Shown piece by piece: positions 7,873-17,694 of a stretch of DNA of 64,000 nucleotides. The DNA is from Bermanella sp047621325 (lineage in GTDB: Bacteria > Pseudomonadota > Gammaproteobacteria > Pseudomonadales > Oceanobacteraceae). Location: the NCBI GenBank assembly GCA_047621325.1, contig JBLHLT010000006.1, positions 62,001 through 126,000 on the forward strand, given 5' to 3'. Positions within the stretch are counted from its first letter, which is position 1; every line of letters begins with the position of its first letter. A program made the position numbers and the translations under genes. The notes beneath the pieces were generated by a model. That model saw nothing but the letters and a program-made list of their open reading frames with translations, was not told where the DNA came from and searched no databases.

Positions 7873-9540
7873 TTAAGCGGCTTGGTGAGACGTCTGCTGG
7901 AGTTCTTGCGGCCCCCATATAACACCCTTAGCACCCTCTTCTGCCAGTTGTAGATATCGCTCTTCAACAGTATCACGTCGCACTTTTAAGGTTGGTGTGA
8001 TTAATCCCGACTCAACCGTCCAAGCTAATTGCGTCAGCACAACACAATCCAAACGCTCATGATGCTCAAGCTGTGCATTTGTTGCCTGCAAGTGTGCTTC
8101 AACTAGTGAAGTTACTTCGGCTTTATCCATAGCACGAGCGGTTTCTGATAACTCAATAACCGCCAACGGATGATTACGACCAGAACCCATAACACACGCC
8201 TGCTCAACAACCACATTTGATACTAATAACCCCTCAATAGGAGCTGGCGCGATGTATTTGCCCTTGGTAGTTTTAAATAACTCTTTTACACGCCCCGTTA
8301 TCCGCAAAAAGCCACCAGCATCTATCTCACCTTTATCACCAGTACGATAGTAACCATCTATAAATGCTTCTTGGGTTTTTTGCGCGTCTTTATAATAACC
8401 CTGCATCAACGCTGGGCTTTTAAACAGAATTTCACCTTGCTCACTGATTTTCATTTCATTTTGATAAAACGCCCTACCCACTGCACCAATGCTTCTTTTA
8501 CCGGGTAAGCTTAATGTGCCATAACAAAGATTTTCGGTCATGCCATAACCTTCCATGACAGGTAAACCGATACTATCAAACCATTCAAGCAGTGCTTTAG
8601 GCATAGGTGATGCACCACAACCACACAAACGAGCTTTATCTAATCCCAAACCTTTTTTAATTTTATTTTTAATTAATGTAGAGACCAGTGGAATTTTTAG
8701 TAATAAATTTAATCTTTTCTGACCACCAATTTTACCTAAAATACCTTCTTGGAATTTAGACCACAATCTAGGCACTGCGAAAAACAAAGTCGGTTTAATA
8801 CTTGCGATATTGCTGGCAAAACTATCCAACGACTCGACAAAGGAAATACTAAACCAACCATAAAAACTCTGGCCCTCAACAATCATACGCTCTGCAACAT
8901 GTGCTAGTGGCAAAAAAGAAATCGCTCGATCAGTACTTTTAATACCGACATGCTCAACAAAATTATTGGCAGCAAAAGCAAATGCTTTATGTGTGCACAC
9001 GGCACCTTTAGGCTGGCCAGTGGTACCAGATGTATAAACCAATGTCATTATTTCATCTAAATCAGCCACGTATGGTTTAAAGTCAGAGCTGATAGGTTTC
9101 TTGACTAATTCATCCCATTGGTAAGACACCGGCCCACTATAAAATGGGAAACCAATCGTAGTAAAACCTTGAGGAATACTATCAATTACCTCTTGGTCAT
9201 TATCATGCTTCCCTACAAATAATACTTTTGCTTCGCTATGCTCAAGAACATATTGAACATTCTTTTTAGACTGCCCTGGATACAATGGCACAGATATGGC
9301 GCCTGCCATCATAATAGCCAAATCGGCCATAACCCATTGCGCGCAATTTTTTGACCAAAGCGCGACCTTGTCGCCCTTATCAATACCTAACAAGGTGAGT
9401 TGAAATGCCATCTTGCGAGCAACAACCTCAACCTCAGACCAAGTCAGTTCTTTATATACACCATTAATTGGCTGGCGCAGGTAAACACGATTTGGTTGTT
9501 CTTCAACAGCTTTATAAAAAGCGGCTAGCGGGCTTAGCAT
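7873..9540 (-). CDS. AMP-dependent long-chain acyl-CoA synthetase
   Basis: About 555 residues. The adenylation P-loop 'YTSGTTGQPKG' (about 170-180), 'MEGYGMTE' (A5), 'YRTGDKG' (A7) and 'RITGRVKELFKT' (A8) occur in order; all are hallmarks of ANL enzymes that activate carboxylates as acyl-AMP and then acyl-CoA. Like FadD15-type long-chain ligases it lacks a transmembrane segment, and it ends with a short Ala/Gln-rich tail. A GTG start at 9546 is possible, but that codon lies inside the GAGGTG Shine-Dalgarno serving the ATG at 9540, which is preferred. It is divergent from the AraC regulator at 9703, a likely controller. Chain-length preference cannot be read from sequence. Confidence 0.88.
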   Translation of the reverse strand: MLSPLAAFYKAVEEQPNRVYLRQPINGVYKELTWSEVEVVARKMAFQLTLLGIDKGDKVALWSKNCAQWVMADLAIMMAGAISVPLYPGQSKKNVQYVLEHSEAKVLFVGKHDNDQEVIDSIPQGFTTIGFPFYSGPVSYQWDELVKKPISSDFKPYVADLDEIMTLVYTSGTTGQPKGAVCTHKAFAFAANNFVEHVGIKSTDRAISFLPLAHVAERMIVEGQSFYGWFSISFVESLDSFASNIASIKPTLFFAVPRLWSKFQEGILGKIGGQKRLNLLLKIPLVSTLIKNKIKKGLGLDKARLCGCGASPMPKALLEWFDSIGLPVMEGYGMTENLCYGTLSLPGKRSIGAVGRAFYQNEMKISEQGEILFKSPALMQGYYKDAQKTQEAFIDGYYRTGDKGEIDAGGFLRITGRVKELFKTTKGKYIAPAPIEGLLVSNVVVEQACVMGSGRNHPLAVIELSETARAMDKAEVTSLVEAHLQATNAQLEHHERLDCVVLTQLAWTVESGLITPTLKVRRDTVEERYLQLAEEGAKGVIWGPQELQQTSHQAA

Positions 9541-9702
9541 AGGCACCTCGGCAATTTATGACTAACTTGTTATTATTATTTTTCGAACTCAATCAATTAA
9601 TCATATAGCCACACTCATGTCTAGGTTAACTACTGCAACTCTAAGACGCTTTGTGTATGCTTGACGCAATTCATCAATTGTTTAAGTTATTTAGTCGGTG
9701 TT

Positions 9703-10725
9703 ATGAGCATATTAGAATTTTCAATTCCTTATCATTACGTGAAAGCGGCCCTGCGCGGACCTGAATCGCAAGGTATTGATCTAAAATTACTTCTTCAACG
9801 CTCAGGTATACTAGAAGACATACTGCACGAACCAAAGGCACGAGTGACTGCAAAACAATATGCCAACTTAATTCAAAATATTTGGCTTGAAATGCAAGAT
9901 GAATACATGGGGCTAGGCCAGCAAGTGAGTCCACTTGGTTCTTTTGCTATGATGTGCCATGCGGTCATTCATTGTCCTACCCTAGAAAAAGCATTTCGTC
10001 GCGCCTATCGCTTTTATGGTTTATTTCTTCACTTACCAGAAATCACACTTGAAGTAGATGATGAATACGCAACGATTAAAGTAGATGAAAGTAAACTAAA
10101 TGACCCTGACCGCTTTTTAATAGAATCTATCTTAGTTATTTGGCATCGGTTTGGTAGCTGGTTAATTGGTCGTCGCATTCGATTAATCGATGCACATTTT
10201 AGGTTTGATCCACCCGTTAACCACACCGAATATCAACAAATTTTTTACTGTGATATTCATTTTAATAGTGACTTTACTGGCATTCGATTTCCTATTAAAT
10301 TTTTGCAAGCTAAACTTGCACAAAACGAAACCACACTTAAACAATTTTTAAAACAAAGTCCTGCTGACTTACTAGCCAGACCCGATGAAGGAAACAGCTT
10401 GGTTTCTCAAATCAGGGCCATAATTGGGTCCGATTTATCAACTGACTTACCTAACTTTGAATTCGTCGCACAATCATTACATACAAGTGCGCAAACATTA
10501 CGTCGACGATTGAAAGAAGAAGGGTTGACGTACCAAGAATTAAAAGATCAGCTTCGTCGAGACAGCGCACTGTATTATTTAGAGCGTGGTGATTTAAGTA
10601 TTCAAGAAGTGGCAGAAAAGTTAGGATTTTCTGAACCAAGTACGTTTCATCGTGCTTTCAAAAAATGGACAAACATGACCCCTGGCGCCTATCGCCAGGG
10701 TGAAGAAAACATACACAATGACTAA
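9703..10725 (+). CDS. AraC-family transcriptional regulator (AraC_N/OruR-like)
   Basis: About 340 residues from the ATG at 9703; a TTG at 9661 would add 14 residues. The N-terminal sensor domain ('LGQQVSPLGSFAMMCHAVIHCPTL') and C-terminal HTH pair ('FVAQSLHTSAQTLRRRLKEEG' and 'QEVAEKLGFSEPSTFHRAFKKWT', ending 'TPGAYRQ') are of the same type as the three other AraC proteins here. It is divergent from the acyl-CoA synthetase gene across about 160 bases, the standard arrangement for a regulator and its target. Its last 8 bases overlap the start of the SET-domain gene. Confidence 0.9.
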   Translation: MSILEFSIPYHYVKAALRGPESQGIDLKLLLQRSGILEDILHEPKARVTAKQYANLIQNIWLEMQDEYMGLGQQVSPLGSFAMMCHAVIHCPTLEKAFRRAYRFYGLFLHLPEITLEVDDEYATIKVDESKLNDPDRFLIESILVIWHRFGSWLIGRRIRLIDAHFRFDPPVNHTEYQQIFYCDIHFNSDFTGIRFPIKFLQAKLAQNETTLKQFLKQSPADLLARPDEGNSLVSQIRAIIGSDLSTDLPNFEFVAQSLHTSAQTLRRRLKEEGLTYQELKDQLRRDSALYYLERGDLSIQEVAEKLGFSEPSTFHRAFKKWTNMTPGAYRQGEENIHND

Positions 10726-11044
10726 TGTAATGAATAAACAATTATCCGATCTAGTTGAAGTAAAAAACAGTGCCGTACACGGCAAAGGTCTCTTTGCTAA
10801 ATGCGCCATCAAAAAAGATACCATCGTCGGCACATTAGAAGGCAAGCCATGCACAAAAGACGGCGCCCACGTACTTTGGATGAACGATGGGCAAGATAAA
10901 TTTAAGGTCAGCAACGACCTCAAATACATCAACCACCATAAAAAGGCCAATGTCGCGTATTACGATGACTTTACCGTTATGGCCATTAAGAACATTAAAC
11001 TCGGTGATGAGCTGCTTCACGATTATGGCGATGGCTGGGATTAA
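10718..11044 (+). CDS. Small SET-domain protein (putative lysine methyltransferase)
   Basis: 108 residues from the ATG at 10718, overlapping the end of the AraC gene by 8 bases; a GTG at 10700 and an ATG at 10730 are alternatives. It is a minimal SET fold: 'VHGKGLFAKCAIKKDTIVG' is the N-terminal SET motif, 'YINHHKKANVAYY' stands where NHxxxPN is usual, and 'GDELLHDYG' is the C-terminal (E)L..DYG motif with the tyrosine. SET proteins transfer methyl from SAM to protein lysines. Bacterial stand-alone SET proteins of about 110-150 residues are known but rarely characterised. The NHS-to-NHH change and short length leave activity uncertain. Confidence 0.78.
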   Translation: MTNVMNKQLSDLVEVKNSAVHGKGLFAKCAIKKDTIVGTLEGKPCTKDGAHVLWMNDGQDKFKVSNDLKYINHHKKANVAYYDDFTVMAIKNIKLGDELLHDYGDGWD

Positions 11045-11231
11045 ACCGATACCGTTAGCACCTGTACGCTCAAAGCAAGAGGTGCATCACAGCTTCATCC
11101 TTTCGCTTTGTTATTCACCAATAGGAAAGCTAGAGTATAGGGCGAAAGGCTTAGATTTCATTGAAACGGATTTCATGGAATAATTGGACATTTTTCGACC
11201 AAAAACCGCTCAATTAAGCGGCAACAGGGTT

Positions 11232-12623
11232 ATGCAAGGCAGTCACTCTATCAACCATTTACGCTTCCCTTTATTCTGGCAAATTTTATTGGCAATGGCG
11301 GTTACATTAAGCCTAACCATTGGCATTATTTGGGCCTATCTTGGTTATAACTTAAGTCACTTATTGCAACAGCAAACAGATACATTTGCTCACGCTATCA
11401 CGCATCAAGCCGCCGATAGCGCTGCTGAAATGGTCATGGCGTCCGATAAACTCGCATTAGCCTCAATGCTGGATAATCTCGTGAGCAAAAACACCAATAT
11501 CCGACAAATGCGTGTATTTGATGATCAACAAATATTATTGGCGCAAAGCCCTCCTATCGACACACTGTACAACCAAGTGGAATTAAATCATTACAGCACC
11601 CCTATTCTGTTTCATGACGTACAGGCTGGCAGCATCTCAATGGTCCTCGATAACAGCCCTATTCGAGATACACTCATTCATACCCGCAAAGTATTAGGGG
11701 TGATTGTTTTCAGCATTGGCTTGCTAGCCTTAATTGTATCGGCGTGGCTCGCTACAAACCTCAGCGCTCCGCTAAAGCGATTACAAAAGGTGGCAGCTGA
11801 AGTTGCAAATGGCAATTTAAATCCAGACCTACCCCATATTAAAAATGATGAGGCGGGAGATCTTGTTTTAAGTTTTAGTAATATGCTGCAGGGTCTGCGT
11901 GACAAAGAATCAATAGAGCACAAATTCAGTAGCTACATATCAAAAGATATCGCCAAAGGCATATTAGAAAATTTACATACCAACAAGACCCCGCTGCGTA
12001 GCGTAAATGGTTCTGTTTTATTTGTCGATATTGTCGGCTTCACGCAATTAAGCGAACGCTCTGAGCCCAACGAAATCACCGACATTCTTAACCATTATTA
12101 TTTCTTGTTACACCAAGCTGCCAAAATGTACCGAGGCACCGTTGATAACTATATTGGCGACGGCGCGATGCTCACTTTTGGCGTACACAAAGAAGATCAC
12201 AAACACAGTATTAATGCGATTTGCTCTGCGCAAATCTTTATACGCCTAACCGATTTAATGAACGCCCAGCGCAAAGAAAAAGGATTACCTAATTTAGATT
12301 TTAGATTAGGCCTGCATTGCGGCGAGATGTTAGCGGGTACCATAGGCTCAAGTGAGCGTATGCAGTTAACCATCACAGGTGACACCGTAAACTTAGCGGC
12401 TCGCATGTGTGAGCACGCAGGCATTAACACGCTAATGATCAGTGATGACGTTTACTACCACCCATCCACACACGAACTGGTCGTCACTGAGCCGCCTATT
12501 ACACTTGATATAAAAGGTAAGGCCAATCCTGTGAATGGCCGACATGTGTTACACCTCGCACCAAAATTCAATCGATTACTGATGCAACAAGAAGCAGAAA
12601 TGGAAGCCATGCAGAATGTATAA
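11232..12623 (+). CDS. Membrane class III adenylate/guanylate cyclase with HAMP linker
   Basis: 463 residues from the ATG at 11232; a TTG at 11184 would add 16. Transmembrane segment 1 (about 14-36), a periplasmic sensor part of about 120 residues, transmembrane segment 2 (about 155-177), a HAMP-like linker ('NLSAPLKRLQKVAAEVANG'), then the class III cyclase domain. Metal-binding Asp266 ('FVDIVGFT') and Asp310 ('IGDGAM') and the transition-state pair in 'TVNLAARM' are present. The position usually Lys that reads the base (KxIGD) is Asn306, so purine selectivity or activity is open. It overlaps the downstream lipoprotein gene by 8 bases, implying coupled translation and a shared envelope-signalling role. 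Confidence 0.87.
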   Translation: MQGSHSINHLRFPLFWQILLAMAVTLSLTIGIIWAYLGYNLSHLLQQQTDTFAHAITHQAADSAAEMVMASDKLALASMLDNLVSKNTNIRQMRVFDDQQILLAQSPPIDTLYNQVELNHYSTPILFHDVQAGSISMVLDNSPIRDTLIHTRKVLGVIVFSIGLLALIVSAWLATNLSAPLKRLQKVAAEVANGNLNPDLPHIKNDEAGDLVLSFSNMLQGLRDKESIEHKFSSYISKDIAKGILENLHTNKTPLRSVNGSVLFVDIVGFTQLSERSEPNEITDILNHYYFLLHQAAKMYRGTVDNYIGDGAMLTFGVHKEDHKHSINAICSAQIFIRLTDLMNAQRKEKGLPNLDFRLGLHCGEMLAGTIGSSERMQLTITGDTVNLAARMCEHAGINTLMISDDVYYHPSTHELVVTEPPITLDIKGKANPVNGRHVLHLAPKFNRLLMQQEAEMEAMQNV

Positions 12624-13623
12624 GCACGCCGTCATTCTACTATGCCTTTGTTTAACCGCCTGCAGCAGTCTTGATAAAAAAGTTTGGTTTGAAAGCACCG
12701 ATTCGCTCATTGATAAACACCAATATCAACACGCTATTGAACAAGTTCAAAACACAAAACCAATTGATACGGCACTACTCAAGAACATTCAAAGAAGAGC
12801 CAATATTTATCGTCGTGACCAACTAAAGCAACTGCAAATATTACTAATACAAAAACAATGGAAAAAAGCAGATCTATTGCTGCTTAAGTTAAAATCAACT
12901 CAACCTGCACACAAACAATTTGAACGTGCTGAAAAAAAACTCGACCAATTACGCAACGAAGAACGTCTCATTTTAGCCAGCGAAGTTGCCCTTGCTCAAG
13001 CCCGTTTATTAATCAAAAAAACAGATCAGCTTTTATTCGAACGCCTCAACACACAAAGCAAACTCTACTGGTGGCAATCAAATACGCCACTACAAAACGA
13101 AAAACACACACTTGCTGAAACGCTATTGAATCTTTCAACTGAGGCCGTAGCACAAAATAATTTCATGCTCGCTCAGAAAACATACGAACATGCTCTTACG
13201 CTCAACCCACGCGATACAAGTAAAACCCTACAAGCAACCATCAACAAAGGGCTTGCAATAAAGAACGCTGCCACCATAAAACAACGCCAAACGGCGCTCA
13301 TTCTGAAGCTAAACGAAGCGGTTATCGAAGAGAATTTTGAACAAATAATCAAACTACTATCAGCCCTTCCCAAGCCACCTTTTAAAGATAAAGATATCCA
13401 GCTTGCGATAACTCAAGCGCAGGATCTCTTATTTACCAACGCACAAGAGCTTGATCAACTTGCCGACAGCATCTATCGCCAAGGTGATATTAGTCGCGCC
13501 ATGGCGCTTTGGCAGCAGGCTCAAGTACTGGCCCCCTCACTACCTGAACTTAAGGACAAAATTACGCGGGCACAAAAAATCAAAGACAAGTTAGACCATT
13601 TACGCCAATCTCAAAAACAATAA
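12616..13623 (+). CDS. TPR-like lipoprotein, partner of the cyclase
   Basis: 335 residues. The signal peptide ends in a lipobox (LTAC|SS, Cys16). The rest is almost wholly helical with repeat-like units ('DKHQYQHAIEQVQ', 'AQNNFMLAQKTYEHALTLNP', 'YRQGDISRAMALWQQAQVLAPSLPEL') that resemble tetratricopeptide repeats, and a coiled-coil-like C-terminus. ATGTATAA overlap with the cyclase stop shows translational coupling. TPR lipoproteins commonly act as scaffolds at the outer membrane. A role as the periplasmic input or partner for the cyclase is inference from gene order only. Confidence 0.8.
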   Translation: MYKHAVILLCLCLTACSSLDKKVWFESTDSLIDKHQYQHAIEQVQNTKPIDTALLKNIQRRANIYRRDQLKQLQILLIQKQWKKADLLLLKLKSTQPAHKQFERAEKKLDQLRNEERLILASEVALAQARLLIKKTDQLLFERLNTQSKLYWWQSNTPLQNEKHTLAETLLNLSTEAVAQNNFMLAQKTYEHALTLNPRDTSKTLQATINKGLAIKNAATIKQRQTALILKLNEAVIEENFEQIIKLLSALPKPPFKDKDIQLAITQAQDLLFTNAQELDQLADSIYRQGDISRAMALWQQAQVLAPSLPELKDKITRAQKIKDKLDHLRQSQKQ

Positions 13624-13728
13624 TCACATCATGTTGGCGCTTATGCCCTAACTTATCTAAGCTGAAATGGGCAATAGCCTCATCAGATTAAGCTAGTATT
13701 AAGGTATGGGGATTTTAAGGATGACACC

Positions 13729-16700
13729 ATGATGGACTTTACGCTCGACCCAGCCAATATTCACGCCGAAAAAGCACCAACCTTAAGGGCCCAAATCCAA
13801 AAGCATTACCTATGTGATGAGCAAGATTACGTACAAGAATTACTCGATACATTCCCTGAAACACAAGATGAAACCTTTACCCAGTCGGTCACTGACTTAA
13901 TTGAGGTTATTCGTCAGTACAACAGCCACTCTATTTTGCACCAGTTACTGCAAGAGTACGATTTAAGCACAGATGAAGGCATCACCTTAATGTGCTTAGC
14001 TGAAGCGTTAATTCGCGTACCTGATAGGGCCACTGCCAATGATTTATTGATCGATAAGTTATCTGAACGCGGCTGGCAACATCACCTAAACAAAAGTGAC
14101 TCGTTTTGGGTAAACGCTGCAAGCTGGGGGTTAGCACTCAGTGGCAAAGTAATTAAGTCTAATAAAACCCACCCTAGCGATGCTATTAAGGGGCTGGTCA
14201 ATAAGCTAACCATCAATATCACCCGTGAAGCCGTTGAACGTGCCATTCGTATAATGGGTGAGCAATTCATCTTTGCGCAAAGCATTGAAGAAGCCATTGA
14301 TAAAGGCAAACATCTAGAAGCAAAACAACAGTGCTGCTCGTTCGACATGTTAGGTGAACAAGCCCTAAGCGAAGACGATGCTCAACGTTATATGCATGCA
14401 TATAGTCATGCCATCGATGTCGTTGCTGAAGGCAATAAACGCAAAGAAAAACTCACAGACAATATCTCTATAAAATTATCCGCACTGCACCCACGATATG
14501 AGCCGAGCCAGCAATATAAAGCCATGCCCATTATTATTGACCGCTTATTGCAACTGGCCTGCAAAGCACGCGAGAAAAATGTCCCCATTACGATCGATGC
14601 CGAAGAGCAATATCGACTCGACATATCATTACAAATTTTTGAAACCGTTCTCAGTCATCAAGATTTGGCAAACTGGGGGGAATTCGGCATCGTCGTGCAA
14701 GCCTATGGCAAACGCGCTTTAAGTGTATTGCACTGGTTATATGCACTAGCCAATAAACTTCAAATATCCATACCTGTACGCTTAGTAAAAGGGGCTTACT
14801 GGGATACCGAAATAAAATGGGCACAGCAACTGGGGTTAACTGAGTATCCAGTATTCACACAAAAAGCCAGCACCGATTTAAACTACTTAGCCTGTACTCG
14901 TTTTTTATTAAGTAATCGTCAAGCATGGTTAAAACCTAAATTTGCCACACACAACGCTTGGACCGTTGAATATATTCTAAGCCTACAATCGAAAGTGACA
15001 TTTGAATTTCAACGCCTTCAAGGCATGGGGGAAGCGCTATACGACTTAGTGAACGAACGTCACGGCATTGCTTGCCGCATATATTCGCCCATCGGTTTAC
15101 ACCATGAATTACTGCCTTATTTGGTTCGCCGCCTAATTGAAAACGGTGCTAATAGTTCTTTTGTGTTTCAAGTTCATGACCCGCAAGTGCCCATGCACAG
15201 CTTAACCGAGCACCCTGCAGACAACTTGATTCAATCTTCAATCATGAACCCTAATGTGCCGCTGCCTGGCGAAATTTTTGTCGATTATCGCAATAGCCAT
15301 GGCGTTGAACTGAAACACGATAAGTATTATTACCGCACCATGGATGCTGTCGTACCTTTTTTTGAAGAACACTACGAAGCCTGCCCAATTATCAACGGTC
15401 AAGAATTCAAACATACCCAGCCCGTAGATTTATTTAGCCCTGTCGATAAAAAAAGAATCGGCATATTATATGCGAGCGACGAGGCGGCAATCGAAAGCTG
15501 CTGTGAACAGCTTAAAAATCAAAAATTTAGCTACGATGACTTAGAAAATCTAACAGCCTCAGTAGAGCGAGTGGCGGATGAATTATATAAAAATCGTTAT
15601 GAGCTGATTTTCTTATGCATGCAAGAAGCCGGTAAAACATTACAAAATGCATTAGATGAAGTTAGAGAAGCCATTGATTTTTGTCGATACTATTCTAGAC
15701 AAGCACAAAAAAACTTTGCAGACCCTGTTATTTTAGACGCCGTAACAGGTGAAGAAAACTTATTAAAATATCGCCCACGCGGCACCGTACTGTGCATCAG
15801 CCCATGGAATTTCCCACTCGCTATTTTTGTTGGTCAAGTGTGTGCCGCTTTAGCATGCGGCAATCGCGTAATTGCAAAACCAGCCCAACAAACCAGTATC
15901 GTGGCTCAACGAGCCGTTGAAATTATGTACCAAGCCGGCATCAGCTCAGAGCAATTAATCTTCTTGCCTGGTAGCGGCGAGCTAATTTGCAAATCCCTGA
16001 TTGAACAACAGCTCATCGACATGGTGTGTTTTACTGGTTCAACTGCAACGGCTAAAAAAATTCAACAATGGCTGTTAACCTATTGCGATAAATTTGTGCC
16101 CCTACTAGCAGAAACAGGCGGGCAAAATGTCATGTTTGCTGATAGCACGGCTCTCATCGATCAGCTTATACCAGATGTAATTGATTCGGCATTTGATAGC
16201 GCAGGCCAGCGTTGCTCTGCATTGCGAGTATTGTTCATTCAAAAGGATATTAAGGATGCCTTCTACCATGCGTTACGCGGTCGCCTTGCGGTTCTAAATA
16301 TCGAATCTCCATTTTTAAGAGACACAGACTTTGGTCCAATCATTGATGCCCCAGCCAAGCAAAGACTTGCCGAACACATAGATTGGTTAAATAAAAATGC
16401 AAATATCATTGCACAAGTCCCCATGCCCGAAAACTTACCGAGCGATCAATATCTAGCACCATGTGCCTATGAAATAAACGACATCAGTGAGTTAACAGAG
16501 GAGTTTTTTGGGCCCATTCTTCACATCATTCCATTTGATCACAATGAGCTAGATGCAAAACTACAACAAGTAAACAGCAGTGGTTATGGCTTAACATTAG
16601 GCATTCATAGCCGCAATCAACGCTGGATTAATTACATTAGCCAACACGCCATCGTGGGGAATATATACATTAACCGAAATATGATTGGTGCTAAGGTCGG

Positions 16701-16842
16701 CTCTCAACCATTTGGAGGTCACGGCCTATCCGGTACCGGCCCAAAAGCAGGAGGGCCAAATTATGTTTATGCGTTTGTAAAAGAGTTTACCACGACCACC
16801 AACACCTCAGCTTTTGGCGGTAACCAAGAACTCCTTGGCTAG
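13729..16842 (+). CDS. putA: Bifunctional proline dehydrogenase / P5C dehydrogenase PutA
   Basis: 1037 residues, oxidising proline to glutamate in two steps. The proline dehydrogenase barrel spans about 130-470 ('RLVKGAYWDTEIKWAQ', 'YSPIGLHHELLPYLVRRLIENGA'). The aldehyde dehydrogenase part spans about 560-1030, with 'ISPWNFPLAIF', catalytic Glu795 ('AETGGQN') and Cys829 ('GQRCSAL'). It lacks the N-terminal ribbon-helix-helix of E. coli PutA, so it is the minimal type and should not repress its own gene. It starts at tandem ATGs after AAGGA. It is monocistronic with a strong terminator at 16861. Confidence 0.97.
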   Translation: MMDFTLDPANIHAEKAPTLRAQIQKHYLCDEQDYVQELLDTFPETQDETFTQSVTDLIEVIRQYNSHSILHQLLQEYDLSTDEGITLMCLAEALIRVPDRATANDLLIDKLSERGWQHHLNKSDSFWVNAASWGLALSGKVIKSNKTHPSDAIKGLVNKLTINITREAVERAIRIMGEQFIFAQSIEEAIDKGKHLEAKQQCCSFDMLGEQALSEDDAQRYMHAYSHAIDVVAEGNKRKEKLTDNISIKLSALHPRYEPSQQYKAMPIIIDRLLQLACKAREKNVPITIDAEEQYRLDISLQIFETVLSHQDLANWGEFGIVVQAYGKRALSVLHWLYALANKLQISIPVRLVKGAYWDTEIKWAQQLGLTEYPVFTQKASTDLNYLACTRFLLSNRQAWLKPKFATHNAWTVEYILSLQSKVTFEFQRLQGMGEALYDLVNERHGIACRIYSPIGLHHELLPYLVRRLIENGANSSFVFQVHDPQVPMHSLTEHPADNLIQSSIMNPNVPLPGEIFVDYRNSHGVELKHDKYYYRTMDAVVPFFEEHYEACPIINGQEFKHTQPVDLFSPVDKKRIGILYASDEAAIESCCEQLKNQKFSYDDLENLTASVERVADELYKNRYELIFLCMQEAGKTLQNALDEVREAIDFCRYYSRQAQKNFADPVILDAVTGEENLLKYRPRGTVLCISPWNFPLAIFVGQVCAALACGNRVIAKPAQQTSIVAQRAVEIMYQAGISSEQLIFLPGSGELICKSLIEQQLIDMVCFTGSTATAKKIQQWLLTYCDKFVPLLAETGGQNVMFADSTALIDQLIPDVIDSAFDSAGQRCSALRVLFIQKDIKDAFYHALRGRLAVLNIESPFLRDTDFGPIIDAPAKQRLAEHIDWLNKNANIIAQVPMPENLPSDQYLAPCAYEINDISELTEEFFGPILHIIPFDHNELDAKLQQVNSSGYGLTLGIHSRNQRWINYISQHAIVGNIYINRNMIGAKVGSQPFGGHGLSGTGPKAGGPNYVYAFVKEFTTTTNTSAFGGNQELLG

Positions 16843-16860
16843 CAAGCCTATGTCACGAAC

Positions 16861-16896
16861 AAAAAAACGCCAAGATATTTTCTTGGCGTTTTTTTT
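16861..16896 (+). terminator. Terminator after putA, probably bidirectional
   Basis: A 10-base stem (16866-16875 with 16881-16890) with T-run on the plus side and A-run on the other, placed between the convergent putA and START-domain genes. It can serve both. Confidence 0.9.
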
Positions 16897-16909
16897 AAAA
16901 AAGAATGTA

Positions 16910-17590
16910 TTACTCAGCAACCAACTCTGTCGTTTTCATTGCATTATCAATAAACGCATAGGTTTTATTTTGATATTGATCTTCTTGCACTTTCTCGTGC
17001 AAATTAGTCAAGGTTTCCATTGGAGTTTCAACCACAATCGAATTAACTAACCAATCTGGTAATGAACCACCAGGGTTGGCATGCACTTGATAAACCACTT
17101 CAACTACCCCTTCAGCTTGAGGCGTGAATGTCCAATGCCCATTGACTCTTGGCATACGCACATAATCATCATTTACATCGCCATAATCCGCTTCAGCTTT
17201 AATCGAAGACGTCACCACACCACTTGCATCCGCTGTCATCGTTGAACGAATATAAACATCACGATTTGTTACAGGCCAAGGTGCTTCATTCACCGTATAG
17301 ATAACCATCTCTTCATCGGTAATACGGTCTTTCACATCAAATACAATAACGTTATGCATCCAGCTTGTGGCTTGCGGGTCATCCTTTAGTAATGCAACAA
17401 ATGCACTCACATCTGCTTTGATGTGCGTAATACCTTTAAATTCTTTTAATTCTGAACCTGTCACTTCACGCGTAAAGACTTTGATATCTTTATCTTCGTC
17501 ATGCGCTTCTAGTTGCCAAGGGCTATCTGCAAGACTCAATTGACTCAAAGACAGCAATACTGCACTTGCTAAAACTGTTAACCGTTTCAT
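16910..17590 (-). CDS. START-domain (lipid-binding fold) exported protein
   Basis: 226 residues with a clear signal peptide (MKRLTVLASAVLLSLSQLSLA|DS). The mature part matches the START/Bet v1-like fold of bacterial homologues: 'WQLEAHDEDKDIKVFTREVTGS', 'ATSWMHNVIVFDVKDRI', 'APWPVTNRDVYI', 'WTFTPQAEGVVEVVYQVHANPGG'. START proteins hold a lipid or other hydrophobic molecule in a deep pocket. Related proteins in Pseudomonas and other gammaproteobacteria are uncharacterised. It is convergent with putA. Confidence 0.85.
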   Translation of the reverse strand: MKRLTVLASAVLLSLSQLSLADSPWQLEAHDEDKDIKVFTREVTGSELKEFKGITHIKADVSAFVALLKDDPQATSWMHNVIVFDVKDRITDEEMVIYTVNEAPWPVTNRDVYIRSTMTADASGVVTSSIKAEADYGDVNDDYVRMPRVNGHWTFTPQAEGVVEVVYQVHANPGGSLPDWLVNSIVVETPMETLTNLHEKVQEDQYQNKTYAFIDNAMKTTELVAE

Positions 17591-17694
17591 TTATTATCCT
17601 CATTATTAACGGTAAAGGGATCTTGAGTATACCCATCAGCCAGTGCATCACAATGCCCAAAGAGTCCAATCAAGTCGTCAAATGCGCCAACTTA

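Noticed and set aside
10887..11183. 98-codon plus-strand frame over the SET-domain gene
   Set aside because: It lies mostly inside the SET gene in another frame, lacks a ribosome site and has no recognisable motif.
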